DNA of 64,000 nucleotides, taken from contig CM048850.1 in assembly GCA_026545225.1 (NCBI GenBank), forward strand, positions 23,858,297 through 23,922,296. Direction: 5' to 3'. How positions within the stretch are numbered: the first letter of the stretch is position 1; each line of letters begins with the position of its first letter. The DNA is from Cornus controversa. Lineage: Eukaryota; Streptophyta; Magnoliopsida; Cornales; Cornaceae. The notes beneath the pieces were generated by a model that worked only from the letters and a program-made list of their open reading frames with translations, did no database searches and was not told the DNA's origin. Both the position numbers and the translations under genes were made by a program. Positions 24,001 to 31,018 of the stretch are shown one piece after another.

Positions 24001-27000
24001 TAAGAGTGGAAAAGGGGTTGTGCAGTGTTTGTTTGGTGATTAATTGCAGTTGGGATAATTTTTTTGGCTCATCAGTTGTCGACTAAGGAGACGGCCTGTT
24101 TTTTGTGCTGCTGGAGTTAAATATTTTGGCTGCTGAAGATAGATCTGACCCCTTGTATACTTATGAAGCTTCTGAAATTTGTATGGCTGCTTGTTTCTTC
24201 AAGATTTGACCCTTTATATACTTCTGAAGCTTCTGAAATCTGTTTGGTTGCTTGTTTCTTCAAGATTTGACCTTGAACTCAACTTTTTAGCCTCTGTTCG
24301 ACTTATTTTCTGTGTTTTTGCCTCAGATTTTTTTTGACACCAGTCCTGTTTCTGGTTTCACATTGATTCTGGTCATTTTTATTTTTATTTTTTTTGGGTT
24401 CAATTTTCACACATGGCTGACAATAAACCAAAGACCATCAAAGATGATGATATGCCTAAGTCGATTACTTAAAATAAGCTGAATGGTGTTAATTATCTTG
24501 CTTGGGCCCATGCTGTTCACTGGCAGGAATTTATGATTGCTTCATTGCTTTCTGGTTTAGATTTTAATCTTCATGGCTTTAAAAATCAGATTCTCACTAG
24601 TGAGAAGTTACCTATGCCTGCCAATGCATATCCTCGATTATTGAGGTCATCATTGGGACAATGCTCCACTGTGACTCCTACAGAGTCTTCTGCCTTAGTT
24701 TCTAGCATTGGTGGTCGTGGTACTGTTTGTGGTGGTGCTTGTGGTGCTTGTGGTTTTCATGGGGGTGGTCATTCTTCTAGTAGATGCAGAGATGTAATAT
24801 GTGATCATTGTGGTGGCACAAATCATATTTAACCTTATTGTTAGGGCAAAATATGGCAAGCTAGATTATGTTCATCAGGCTACCGATGGTACTTCATAGT
24901 CACACCCTCGTAGTAGTTCTAGTTATGTAACTTCTGAGTCTGGTTCTCATGATGCACTCACTACTCAACTTAGTGAGCTTATTTAGATGTTGCAAACTAC
25001 TCTTCCATCCACTTCCAATGCTACCTTAGCCCATTCAAGTAATATTGCACGTGGCTCGGCCATCTCCATCTTGGGTCATTGACTCTGGAGCGAGTTCACA
25101 TATGTCTGGTATATCATCTCTCTTTTCTGATTTGAAATCTATTAAACACCACATTGGTTTAGCTGATGGTTCTTCTCGTCCTGTCCTTGGAAAATATGTT
25201 CTTCACCCTACTAATTCGTTATCATTATCTTCTAGTCACTATGTTCCTAACTTTCTTAATTTGTTTTCTGTAAGTCAATTGACTAAAGCGTTACATTGTT
25301 CCATAACCTTTTCTCCCACATCATGTGTTTTTCATGACCTCAGGATGAAGAAGATGATTGGTTCAGGGTATGAGAAGGACGAGCTTTATTAGTTGGATTC
25401 TGGAGAACCTCCATTTGTTTTGTCATCAACTTTAAGTGCTACTGTCTCACCTCTTCAGTGGCATTTTCGCTTGGGTCACCCGTCTTTGGACAAATTGAGA
25501 TTAGCTATTCCTACTTTGAGTCATGTGTCTATTTTAGAATGTGAAGCTTGCCGGTTGGGCAAGCATCACCGTAGTTCTTTTCCTAGTCATAGTTATAGTC
25601 GTCAAACTAAGTACTTTGATGCAGTCCACACGAACATCTGAGGTCCTTCTCAAACTACCAGTTTGAATGGATTTCGTTATTTTGTTATATTTGTTGATGA
25701 TTATTCTCAAATGACATGGTTATTTTTAAAAAAAAGAAAGGTCACAGTTACCTCATATTGTTGCTAAATTATATAATGAAATCTTTACTCAGTTTGGTAA
25801 ACGCATTAAAGTTCTTCGATCTGATAATGCCTTGGAGGATACACAGTCTATCTTAAATTTATTTTGTGTTGATCATGGTATCATTCATCAAACTAGTTGT
25901 GCTCATACCTCCCAACAGAATGGTGTTGCTGAACGTAAGCATCACCATCATCTATTGGATGTGGCTTGTACCTTGTTATTCAATATGCAGGTACTTAGGC
26001 ATTTTTGGGCTAATGCAGTTCTTACGGCTTGTCATCTTATTAATCGTATGCCATTGGCTGTTTTGAATAATCAGAGTCCTTTTTCTTTGATATATCCTGA
26101 TGTCTCTCCTTTTTCACTCACTCCTCGTGTATTTGGTTGTGTTGCATTTGTTCATATCTTTAGACCTTGGGCATGACAAACTGTTCCCTCGTGCTCGTAA
26201 GTGTATTTCTTGGGTACTTTCGCACCCAAAAAGGGTATCGTTGTTACAATCCTAAATCTCGGCGATACCTTGTTAGTGCTGATGTTACTGTTTTTTAATC
26301 CACCACGTTCTTTTCATCGCCTAGCCAGAGGTTGTCTATAGATCTCATATCTACTCGTGAGGGGGAGCCTTCATTATCTTCTCCTACTCTTCCGATGCCA
26401 TTATCTAACTTCTAGTCCCCCACTGCAGGTTTATCAATGATATAAATCTCGGCCTGTTGTTTCTTATACTCCGAACATGACATCTTCTCCACCAGAGGTT
26501 CCTGTTCCTCCATCCTCTACTTCTACTAATGATGATTTACCAATTGCATTACGTCGAGGTTAAACGCACTTGTACTCAACATTCCATTGCTAATTTTGTG
26601 TCTTATGATCGTGTTTCCCCCTCTTTGCACTCCTTTGCTTTTACTTTGTCGTCTATCTCTATTCCTTCCTCTTATCAGCAAGCTTTGTCTATGTCTAGAT
26701 GGAAACATGCTATAGATGAGGAAATGAGTGCCCTTCGCTAGAATTAGACTTGGGAGCTTACTGCTCTCCTGCTGGGAAACATAGTGTTGGTCGTCGTTGG
26801 GTTTACACTGTTAAGTATCTTCCTGATGGTTCTGTTGAGCATTTTAAGGCGTGTTTGGTTGCCAAAGTGTACACTCAGACCTATGGAGTTGATTATTCAG
26901 AGACCTTTTCTCTTGTAGCTCACCTTAACTCCAACGGGTTCTTCTTTCTGTTGCAGTATGCTGTTCCTGGCCTTTATATTGATATAAAGAATGCATTTCT

Positions 27001-30000
27001 TCATGGTGATCTACAGGAGGAAGTTTACATGGATCAGCCACCTGGTTATGTTGTGGTTGGAAGTGAGCACCAAGTTTGTTGCCTGCAAAAGGCTCTATAT
27101 GGTCTCAAGCAGTCTCCCCGTGCCTGGTTTGATAGTTCAGTGTTGTGGTGCTTGAGTTTGGCTTTCGATGCTCCACTTTTGATTATTCTGTGTTTATTCG
27201 TCATTCTTCAACGAGCACCATTGTCTATGTTGATGATATTATCATCTTTGGGAGTGATTTAGTAGGTATTGCAGCGTTGAAAAGACATTTGGGTCACCAA
27301 TTCCATACTAAAGACCTAGGTGCTCTTCGCTATTTCTTTGGGATTGATGCTACTCGTTCTCATCAGGGGATCTATCTATCTCAATAGAAATATGTTCTTG
27401 ATCTTTCTGACCGGTCTCTTAGGTGCTCGCCCTTCTGATATTCCTATGGATTCTATAGTCAAACTTGACATTGAGCAAGGGGAGTTGTTTGATGATGTTG
27501 GTAGATACCGCCGCTTGGTTGGAAAATTGATTTATTTGACTATTACTCGTCCCGATATTACTTGTGTTGGTGGATTGGTTAGTCAATATATGCATGCTCC
27601 CCCGTCAACCTCATTTTGATGTTGTTTGTCGTATTTCGCATTATTTGAATGGTGCACCTGGAAAAGGGCTGTTGTATAAGCCTTCTTCCTCCTTATCTAT
27701 GATAGGGTTTAGTGATGCGGACTGGGCTAGCAATCGCTCTAATAGGTGATTTACTTCTGGTTATTGCACATTTGTTGGCAATAAATCTTGTTACTTGGCG
27801 TAGTAAAAAATAGACCTTAGTTGCTCGTTCTAGTGTCGAGATTGAGTATCGTGCTATGACTCACACTGCTTCTGAGATGTTGTGGGTTTGGCCTCTTCTT
27901 CAAGAGCTGGGTATTGATGTTCCTTCTCCCATGCCGATGCATTGTGGTAATGAAGCAGGTATTGGTATTTCTAGCAATCCTATTTTTCATGAGCGTACCA
28001 AGCATATAGAGGTTGATTGTCATTTTATTCGCGATTTGTTGATGCAGAAGCAAATTGTTACTCCTTATATTTGCTCTGACAATCAGTTGGTGATATTCTT
28101 ACGAAACCATTAGCTCGTGGTGCCTTTCAACAATTGTGTTTCAAGCTGGGCATGTTTAATCTATATGCTTCAGCTTGAGGGGGTGTGTTAGAGTTTATCT
28201 TAGTTTGGGGCATTATTGTAAATTGCTTATTTCAACATATATATATGAGAGGTGGTGTAGAAACCCTACAACCATCACATTCTACTCTTAATCTCTCATC
28301 TTCCTCTTTCTTCCTCTTTTCTCTCTGACCCTAGAAACACATACTACAAGTCTCAACTAATACATATCATTTGAAGAGAAGTCTTCCAACAAGATACGTC
28401 TTTTGTTGATATCATCGTAATTACTACATGCAGAGAGTGCAGGTTTCTAATGCCAATCACCACAAAAGTGGCATCATTGAGAATCAAACACATCTTTGAC
28501 TATATCATTGTTTGCAACACATATTAAACATAAAAATTTCTAACCAGATGTGTCTCTTGATTGATATTATCCAAGTTGTTAGTATCGGGATCCTGTTCTG
28601 GATTGATTAAGGGGTTTATAGGATTGGATTGAGGATCATAAGATAGTACAAAATTAACTAGAAAAACACTAAAATACTTCAGAAAATTAGAAAAACTATC
28701 ACAAACATATGCAACATGCATTCATACTCAAGTTCACACAAGTAAATTTGATAATGTAGCTGATAAGGTAGAACCCTAATGACATGCCTTTTAAAAGTAA
28801 GTGTTTGTATGGGAAGATCAAGGTTTTAGATCCTTTCATTCTGATTTTTCTTATGAAATGTATGCTTTATAATACCAGAGTTACTATTTTATGAAACAAA
28901 CCAAGAAAATTTGTGACACAATCAACTAAATATCAATCACATATGCCACGACAGCCAATATTTTTGATAAGATGTTTAAAATCAATCCACTTCACAAATA
29001 TTTTGAAGTATCATGAAAAAGAAACATATTATTGGATTTTTTGTATATTTGAATGATCCAGAGTGATCATATGTCACGATCCTATGTACTGAACAATCCT
29101 TCTACGATTTTACAATTTTGAACGATCCTATGGCAGTCCTACCATGGCCCTATCTCTTTGCAATTTTTCATACAATCCAGATTGATTTGATGAAGTTTGG
29201 ATCGTAGGATCAATCCCATGACAAGCATACTTAGAGGCTGCGTGTTTGAAGTTTCATGTAAGTCAAGGAAAATAAAATTGAAGAGAGATATTAAGCATGA
29301 AAAACACAAGAATATAACGTAGTTTAGCCACTATGGCCTACGTCCACGACACACAAAGCCCAAAAGGCTACATCTCTATCATTATATTCTCTCTTAATTT
29401 TGTTTACAATGAGCACCTCTATTCTATCAAGGGCTTAAATAGCTCCTATAATGATAATCTCTAACAATGTGCTATGACAATAACGGTGAAATGGCACATT
29501 TTTTCATAATTATGCTCAGCATCATTCATCAAAAGGAATTGTCATGATCCTCCGCTAGAGTCCTTTAAACTATTTGAATGAACATATTTATACATAGCTT
29601 CCAGCCAACATCTAGGCTACTTGTCTAATTGACTTCTTTGTTGTTTATGTTGCATATTGACAGCAATGGTTTGGGAATTGGAGAAAAGTATGGTTTGGTT
29701 TCAGCAGGCAGCGAATTTTGAAAATTTTGATTAATGTGATGACATTAATATAAATAATGTGATATGTCAAAATGAAATCAAATTTATTAGATTAAACATT
29801 ATTATCATATGAATTGCATCATTTATATATATGTATATGCTTTATGTGTGAGCTCATGTGTGTATGTATATATATATACATGTATATTATTATTGTGAAG
29901 GGCTTTTGTGATTTTAACAAGTCCTTTTTTTACTTACAAACTTCTGTTAGCAGAAAATGCTGTTTATACTATATGGTACATGTTCAATAATGATGCTCAA

Positions 30001-31018
30001 ATGACAAAAAGGACTTTTGAAGTGTCGTTTTGGAATCCGATGTCGCCACTTAACTCATTTAGGAGTGTCTAGTAGCACAGCTTGTTGTGCTTGTGGTTTT
30101 AACTTTTGGTCCTTTTCAGACCTTTCTTTCTTCCACTTTCAGTAAATATCTTCACATCCTTTCAGATCTGAGTGCAAAGATTTATCACAAACAAGTTCAA
30201 GAAATTTTTTTTTTTTGGAGTGAAATTATCAAATACGGAATCATATTGTTCATTAGAATTGTCAAAATATAAATCAGTACTTGTTATTACTTCCATAGTG
30301 TTGGAAATGTTGTATGTGAACTTTTAATGTTTTATGCGAAGATTGTGAGAGATTCACACCCTATAACTATTGCAAGCAAATTTTTTTAACTTCTATTGAA
30401 GTATATTGGCATTCTTCTCTTCAGAACTGTGCAGCCACATTTTTTCTCATTCTTCCATTGGATGACATAATTTTACCTTATTTTTGCAGAAAGAACTTGG
30501 AGTTCTATTGACACCTCCAACCGGGAAACAAAGAGCAGACAACTGGATAGGACTTGAAACAGAACGCCTACTGCAAATAAAATGTGAAGATGGAGAGAGG
30601 TGTGGTTAACATTTTATATGGTTATTTGAGGTTGCTAATTTCCAGTGTTCTTTTTCCCTTTTTTGAACTTAATATTGATATGTTTTAGCTCTTCCCTTGT
30701 AGTACTTTTTTCTATATATGATAGTAGTCAGCATTGTTTAACATTTTTTATTTTCTTTGCTTGAGCAGGCCTGCTTGTGATGTTGCCATATCAGGTCTTG
30801 GATGGGTTGGCATTGAACCAATAAGCAGCTTGTCCAGAACTTCTGGTTTGAATACGGAAGTAACTTCCCAAGAGCTGGTCTTGGCTGTCCGTGTGCCCAA
30901 GCCTGTTGAGGTTTTTGTTCGGCCTCCGTTGCCAGTAGGCAAGGCCGGAGGGGAATGGTACCAGTATCGGGATTTGACGGAGAAGGAACAGGAAGTAAGA
31001 CCAAAATGGTATTTTTGA
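4754..31018 (+). CDS. NOA1: NOA1/RIF1-type circularly permuted GTPase (5'-partial in window)
   Basis: This is the chloroplast/mitochondrial YqeH-family GTPase known in plants as NOA1 or RIF1, needed for plastid ribosome function and chloroplast development. Nine exons were assembled by frame and splice sites: 4754-4835, 18169-18189, 20991-21036, 21585-21703, 22413-22526, 22622-22729, 22826-22915, 30490-30599 and 30769-31018. They give about 312 residues ending in RPKWYF, as in Arabidopsis NOA1. Motif order is permuted: G5-like TSSKSL, then P-loop GSANVGKS, then GTT (G2), then DTPGVH (G3). The G4 motif and transit peptide (roughly 245 residues in the 561-residue Arabidopsis protein, from memory) are not in the window. 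All junctions keep phase and use GT-AG, and no stop interrupts the assembled frame, so the locus looks functional. NOA1 rather than its paralogue BPG2 is favoured by the RDVYILG and PVAAAA blocks and by the neighbouring G3P permease. Confidence 0.9.
4990..5100 (-). mobile_element. Poly(T) tract and possible LINE 3' end, minus strand
   Basis: A run of about 14 T followed by GGGTGAGCAACATTATTGATAA reads on the minus strand as a 3' end plus poly(A). This is the usual signature of a LINE insertion. No RT sequence could be tied to it. Confidence 0.35.
5101..6580 (-). pseudogene. Old Copia retrotransposon, gag and protease region (minus strand)
   Basis: On the minus strand, 6574..6323 and 6278..6083 resemble the C-terminal half of Copia gag. 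The conserved block [11 protein letters not shown] is followed by [12 protein letters not shown] and a degraded CCHC knuckle. Downstream (about 5760..5190) lies the protease/linker region in broken frames. A 295-bp TRIM at 5783..6077 splits it. The frame has stops and shifts, so the element is dead. The likely 5' LTR/PBS of the same element is at 11600-11770, with later insertions in between (inference). Confidence 0.65.
5783..6077 (+). mobile_element. TRIM-like element with palindromic LTRs, TSD GGGAC
   Basis: The 295-bp element starts TGATGTAAAG and ends CTTTACATCA. It is flanked by a perfect 5-bp duplication GGGAC (5778..5782 and 6078..6082). The left LTR is 5783..5856, followed closely by TGGTATCAGAGCC at 5859, a primer-binding site for initiator tRNA-Met. 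A G-rich polypurine-like tract (TTGGGGAGGG) lies just before the right LTR (about 6007..6077). Each LTR is itself palindromic, and the middle of the right LTR is the reverse complement of the middle of the left one. There is no coding capacity. It is inserted in Copia gag. Confidence 0.8.
6581..6929. other. Copia-derived non-coding sequence
   Basis: There is no domain I can recognise. It lies between the gag-like segment and a LINE fragment and is probably the upstream part of the same minus-strand Copia. Confidence 0.35.
6935..7140 (-). mobile_element. RTE-like LINE 3'-end fragment
   Basis: On the minus strand the sequence contains GTGGCCGACCCCGTTTGTAC, then GGGATAAAGGC, and finishes in an (ATG)n simple repeat at about 6963-6977. 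A conserved GCCGACCCC box with a short trinucleotide-repeat tail is typical of plant RTE-clade LINE (and derived SINE) 3' ends. The fragment is about 200 bp, with no reading frame and no target duplication found. Confidence 0.5.
7240..7555 (+). mobile_element. 316-bp TRIM element with 126-bp LTRs
   Basis: Two 126-bp direct repeats (7240..7365 and 7430..7555) start TGTTGGATACCACT and end GAGATCCRACA. Directly after the first is GTGGTATCAGAGCC, the tRNA-Met primer-binding site. Directly before the second is a GCGGGGGAGTG polypurine tract. Only 64 bp separate the repeats, so nothing is encoded. No matching target duplication is visible (TATGC left, AGATA right). Confidence 0.85.
7802..11405 (+). 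mobile_element. L1-type LINE (zf-RVT end), interrupted by a solo LTR
   Basis: This is a 5'-truncated L1 in two pieces, 7802..7996 and 10527..11405. The first encodes the post-RT block ([20 protein letters not shown]). The second encodes [13 protein letters not shown], a partial zinc-binding RT domain ([29 protein letters not shown]) and a C-terminal tail. It ends CTTATAAAAAAAAAA. An AAAAATCA duplication (7794..7801 and about 11406..11413) flanks it, though its A-run is ambiguous. Removing the solo LTR and one GCAGA copy restores a continuous frame, [20 protein letters not shown]. Stops elsewhere make it dead. Confidence 0.8.
7997..10526 (+). mobile_element. 2.5-kb solo LTR (Ty3-type) with TSD GCAGA
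   Basis: A 2,530-bp insert begins TGTCACGCCCCGATTTTT and ends GGTTCTTATA. It is flanked by identical GCAGA (7992..7996 and 10527..10531). There is one LTR only: no internal domain, second LTR or polymerase frame. A TATA-like CTATTTATAGACC at about 10148 marks a likely LTR promoter. The TGTCACGCCCC start is common in large plant Ty3/Gypsy LTRs (from memory). The final A is TA rather than the usual CA, a probable mutation. Confidence 0.75.
11480..11800 (-). mobile_element. Copia 5' LTR end, primer-binding site and leader (minus strand)
   Basis: On the minus strand, an LTR-like segment ends near 11615 in AATTCCAACT and is followed by TGGAATCAGAGTGC, a mutated tRNA-Met primer site. The leader repeats a trait of the intron Copia at 23570: alternating GCTGACACCAGCATCAGC and GTCATGC-GATGTCAGC blocks. 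It is therefore the same or a sister family. It probably belongs to the gag fragment at 5101-6580. Confidence 0.5.
11965..12570 (-). mobile_element. 5'-truncated L1 inserted in another L1, 14-bp TSD
   Basis: The 606-bp insert is flanked by ATTATATATAACTT at 11951..11964 and 12571..12584. On the minus strand it starts in [19 protein letters not shown] and carries the zinc-binding RT domain ([28 protein letters not shown]). It ends in a short A-rich tail. It is the same family as the copies at 7802 and 14847. Frames are broken at several points. Confidence 0.8.
13210..13457 (-). mobile_element. Small TRIM-like element, about 70-bp LTRs
   Basis: Two similar copies (13210..~13279 and 13385..13457) share TTAAGCTATTAGAGAGGGTG and TAACTTAAATATATAAATC. 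The second starts TGTTAAGAACC and ends TTCAACA. On the minus strand, TGGTATTAGAGC beside the right copy is a tRNA-Met primer site with one change, and CGTGAGGGGGGT beside the left copy is a polypurine tract. Total length is about 248 bp. No clear target duplication was found. It lies inside the L1 RT frame between FI and NWI codons. Confidence 0.65.
13504..13622. repeat. Dispersed repeat, copy 2
   Basis: This is the partner of 1704..1821 (same orientation, scattered differences). The TRIM at 13632 landed just right of it, within the AT-rich continuation. Confidence 0.6.
13632..14471 (-). mobile_element. TRIM element, 295/298-bp LTRs, TSD ATATT
   Basis: The LTRs at 13632..13926 and 14174..14471 start TGTTGATAAAATAAAAT and end TTCTCCAACA on the plus strand. 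ATATT flanks the element (13627..13631 and 14472..14476). Orientation is minus: the reverse complement of the right inner edge is CATGGTATCAGAGC (primer site), and that of the left inner edge is CAACTTGAGGGGGGTG (polypurine tract). The 247-bp interior is non-coding and made largely of degenerate AGATCCGAG-type repeats. The LTRs differ at scattered sites. A decayed relative lies at 29269..29466. Confidence 0.9.
13990..14140. repeat. AGATCCGAG-type degenerate tandem repeats inside the TRIM
   Basis: Six to seven loosely periodic units of about 20-25 bp contain (A/G)GATCCGAG(A/T) and GAGTTGAT. They fill most of the TRIM interior. Confidence 0.7.
14477..14837. other. Non-coding intron stretch
   Basis: No gene or element was recognised. 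The sequence is AT-rich and of ordinary complexity. Confidence 0.4.
14847..15778 (+). mobile_element. 5'-truncated L1 with zf-RVT domain and poly(A)
   Basis: Broken frames encode the region before the zinc-binding domain, then [32 protein letters not shown] and NHLLLHCP. These are followed by [17 protein letters not shown] and a poly(A) tail after TTACTTATAAAA. AAGATAACA occurs at 14838..14846 and at about 15779..15787, a likely target duplication. A 45-bp internal tandem duplication (GAGTTCCTAGCTCTGTTGTACAAT type) lies at about 15030-15110. Confidence 0.8.
15788..16211. other. Non-coding intron stretch
   Basis: No feature is recognised apart from a poly(T) run at about 16083 and a short TATA tract next to the RTE insertion site. 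Confidence 0.4.
16231..17474 (+). mobile_element. RTE-clade LINE, internally deleted, 19-bp TSD
   Basis: A 1,244-bp element is bounded by exact copies of TATTAATTTTACAAGTTAT (16212..16230 and 17475..17493). An endonuclease remnant ([10 protein letters not shown]) lies at about 16280-16320. RT blocks begin abruptly after it ([15 protein letters not shown], then [19 protein letters not shown] in another frame). The catalytic [10 protein letters not shown] starts a 182-codon open stretch at 16740..17288. The 3' end has GCCGACCCCAACCCCAAGTAA and a GTTGTT tail, as RTE elements do. Frameshifts and the missing middle make it non-functional. Confidence 0.85.
17622..17641. repeat. GT microsatellite
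   Basis: About ten GT/TG units follow a TATATATCTGTG stretch. Confidence 0.9.
17664..17965 (+). mobile_element. tRNA-derived SINE-like element
   Basis: The head reads TGGCTTGAGTGGTTGGTACT and then GAGTTCAAGTTCC about 25 bp later. These match the A-box and B-box of a pol III tRNA promoter in order and spacing. A GC-rich body follows (GGCCCAAGACC, GCCGGCCAAG) that is unlike the AT-rich neighbourhood. No poly(A)/target duplication could be fixed. A retroposed tRNA gene relic is the alternative. Confidence 0.45.
18001..18048. repeat. AT dinucleotide microsatellite
   Basis: A pure AT tract of about 22 units lies 120 bp before the NOA1 micro-exon. Confidence 0.9.
18169..18189 (+). CDS. NOA1: NOA1 21-nt micro-exon (GRDVYIL)
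   Basis: Seven codons, GRDVYIL, lie between acceptor TTTGTTAACAG and donor GTTAGTAA. They are the beta-strand leading into the P-loop. Both flanking introns are phase 0, so skipping this exon would keep the frame but remove the strand before G1. Confidence 0.85.
18190..20990 (+). other. NOA1: NOA1 intron without recognised elements
   Basis: The 2.8-kb intron runs from donor GTTAGTAA to acceptor ATCTTACAG. No TE protein or RNA gene is recognised. The remaining small NOA1 introns 21037-21584, 21704-22412, 22527-22621, 22730-22825 and 30600-30768 are likewise plain. Confidence 0.7.
20991..21036 (+). CDS. NOA1: NOA1 P-loop exon (GSANVGKS)
   Basis: The exon encodes [15 protein letters not shown] plus one base. 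GSANVGKS is the Walker A/G1 motif GxxxxGKS. Acceptor is ATCTTACAG and donor is GTAAGT. It exits in phase 1. Confidence 0.93.
21585..21703 (+). CDS. NOA1: NOA1 G2 exon
   Basis: The exon encodes [17 protein letters not shown], then the G2 region [10 protein letters not shown] and AFQGGG. It is 119 nt, entering in phase 1 and leaving in phase 0, with donor GTATGT. Confidence 0.93.
22413..22526 (+). CDS. NOA1: NOA1 G3 exon (DTPGVH)
   Basis: The exon encodes [20 protein letters not shown] and ends [12 protein letters not shown] is the G3/Walker B motif. It has 38 codons, phase 0 to phase 0, and donor GTATGA. Confidence 0.92.
22622..22729 (+). CDS. NOA1: NOA1 exon, post-GTPase segment
   Basis: The 36 codons run from NSQGALDKL to [12 protein letters not shown], matching the conserved [10 protein letters not shown] block that follows the GTPase domain. 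The acceptor is AAAAACAG; the intron upstream is only 95 bp. Confidence 0.92.
22826..22915 (+). CDS. NOA1: NOA1 exon ([12 protein letters not shown])
   Basis: The 30 codons, VLPQTC through DKADEFYQ, are phase 0 to phase 0. The donor CAG|GTAATT opens the 7.6-kb transposon-bearing intron. Confidence 0.92.
22916..23564 (+). other. NOA1: NOA1 large intron, left part
   Basis: Non-coding. A 93-codon open frame at 23072..23353 has no recognised domain and contains a C-rich [11 protein letters not shown] stretch that looks fortuitous. Confidence 0.4.
23570..23715 (+). repeat. Copia 5' LTR (146 bp)
   Basis: The LTR starts TGTTAGAGATTATC and ends CTCAGCT. Relative to the 3' LTR it lacks a 17-bp ATTGTAAATTGCTT-containing segment and part of a CTTCCTCTTT repeat. 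The end is CT rather than CA. Confidence 0.9.
28186..28358 (+). repeat. Copia 3' LTR (173 bp)
   Basis: The LTR starts TGTTAGAGTTTATC and ends CTCAACT, directly followed by the AATAC duplication. The size difference from the 5' LTR comes from two small indels at short repeats. Confidence 0.9.
28364..29268 (+). other. NOA1: NOA1 large intron, middle part
   Basis: Non-coding and AT-rich. An inverted-sequence feel around 29040-29215 (repeated GATCC/GGATCNTA words) was noted but not resolved into an element. Confidence 0.4.
29269..29466 (-). mobile_element. Decayed TRIM LTR, relative of 13632..14471
   Basis: The segment reads AAAATAAAATTGAAGAGAGA, AAGAATATAACGT, GGCCTACGTCCACG, CACAAAGCCCAAAAGGCTAC and ends CTCTAACA. 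It matches the 295-bp LTR of the TRIM in order, with a gap of about 80 bp near its end and the first bases missing. Only one LTR remains, so it is a solo-LTR-like remnant. Confidence 0.75.
29467..30489 (+). other. NOA1: NOA1 large intron, right part
   Basis: Non-coding. Contains TATATG simple repeats at about 29826-29890. Ends at acceptor TTTTTGCAG. Confidence 0.5.
30490..30599 (+). CDS. NOA1: NOA1 exon ([12 protein letters not shown])
   Basis: The exon encodes [14 protein letters not shown] through IKCEDGE. It starts directly after acceptor TTTTTGCAG and leaves in phase 2. The donor GAG|GTGTGG is a weak match to consensus but keeps the frame into the last exon. Confidence 0.92.
30769..31018 (+). 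CDS. NOA1: NOA1 terminal exon and stop
   Basis: The exon encodes [17 protein letters not shown], then [20 protein letters not shown], and ends WYQYRDL...RPKWYF before TGA at 31016..31018. It corresponds to the C-terminal domain of the YqeH/NOA1 family, thought to bind RNA. Confidence 0.93.

Larger units (their letters stand above)
23570..28358 (+). mobile_element. Complete but dead Copia retrotransposon, TSD AATAC
   Basis: LTRs at 23570..23715 and 28186..28358 start TGTTAGAG, with AATAC on both sides (23565..23569, 28359..28363). The tRNA-Met primer site TGGTATCAGTGCC starts directly at 23716. The polypurine tract GCTTGAGGGGG precedes the 3' LTR. Domains in order are gag from ATG 24413 ([14 protein letters not shown]) and a zinc knuckle at about 24800. 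Next come protease DSGAS at about 25082, the HHCC integrase finger ([15 protein letters not shown]), the integrase core ([10 protein letters not shown]), RT ([37 protein letters not shown]) and RNase H (DADWA). In-frame stops and frameshifts occur in every domain. It lies in the same sense as NOA1. Confidence 0.93.
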
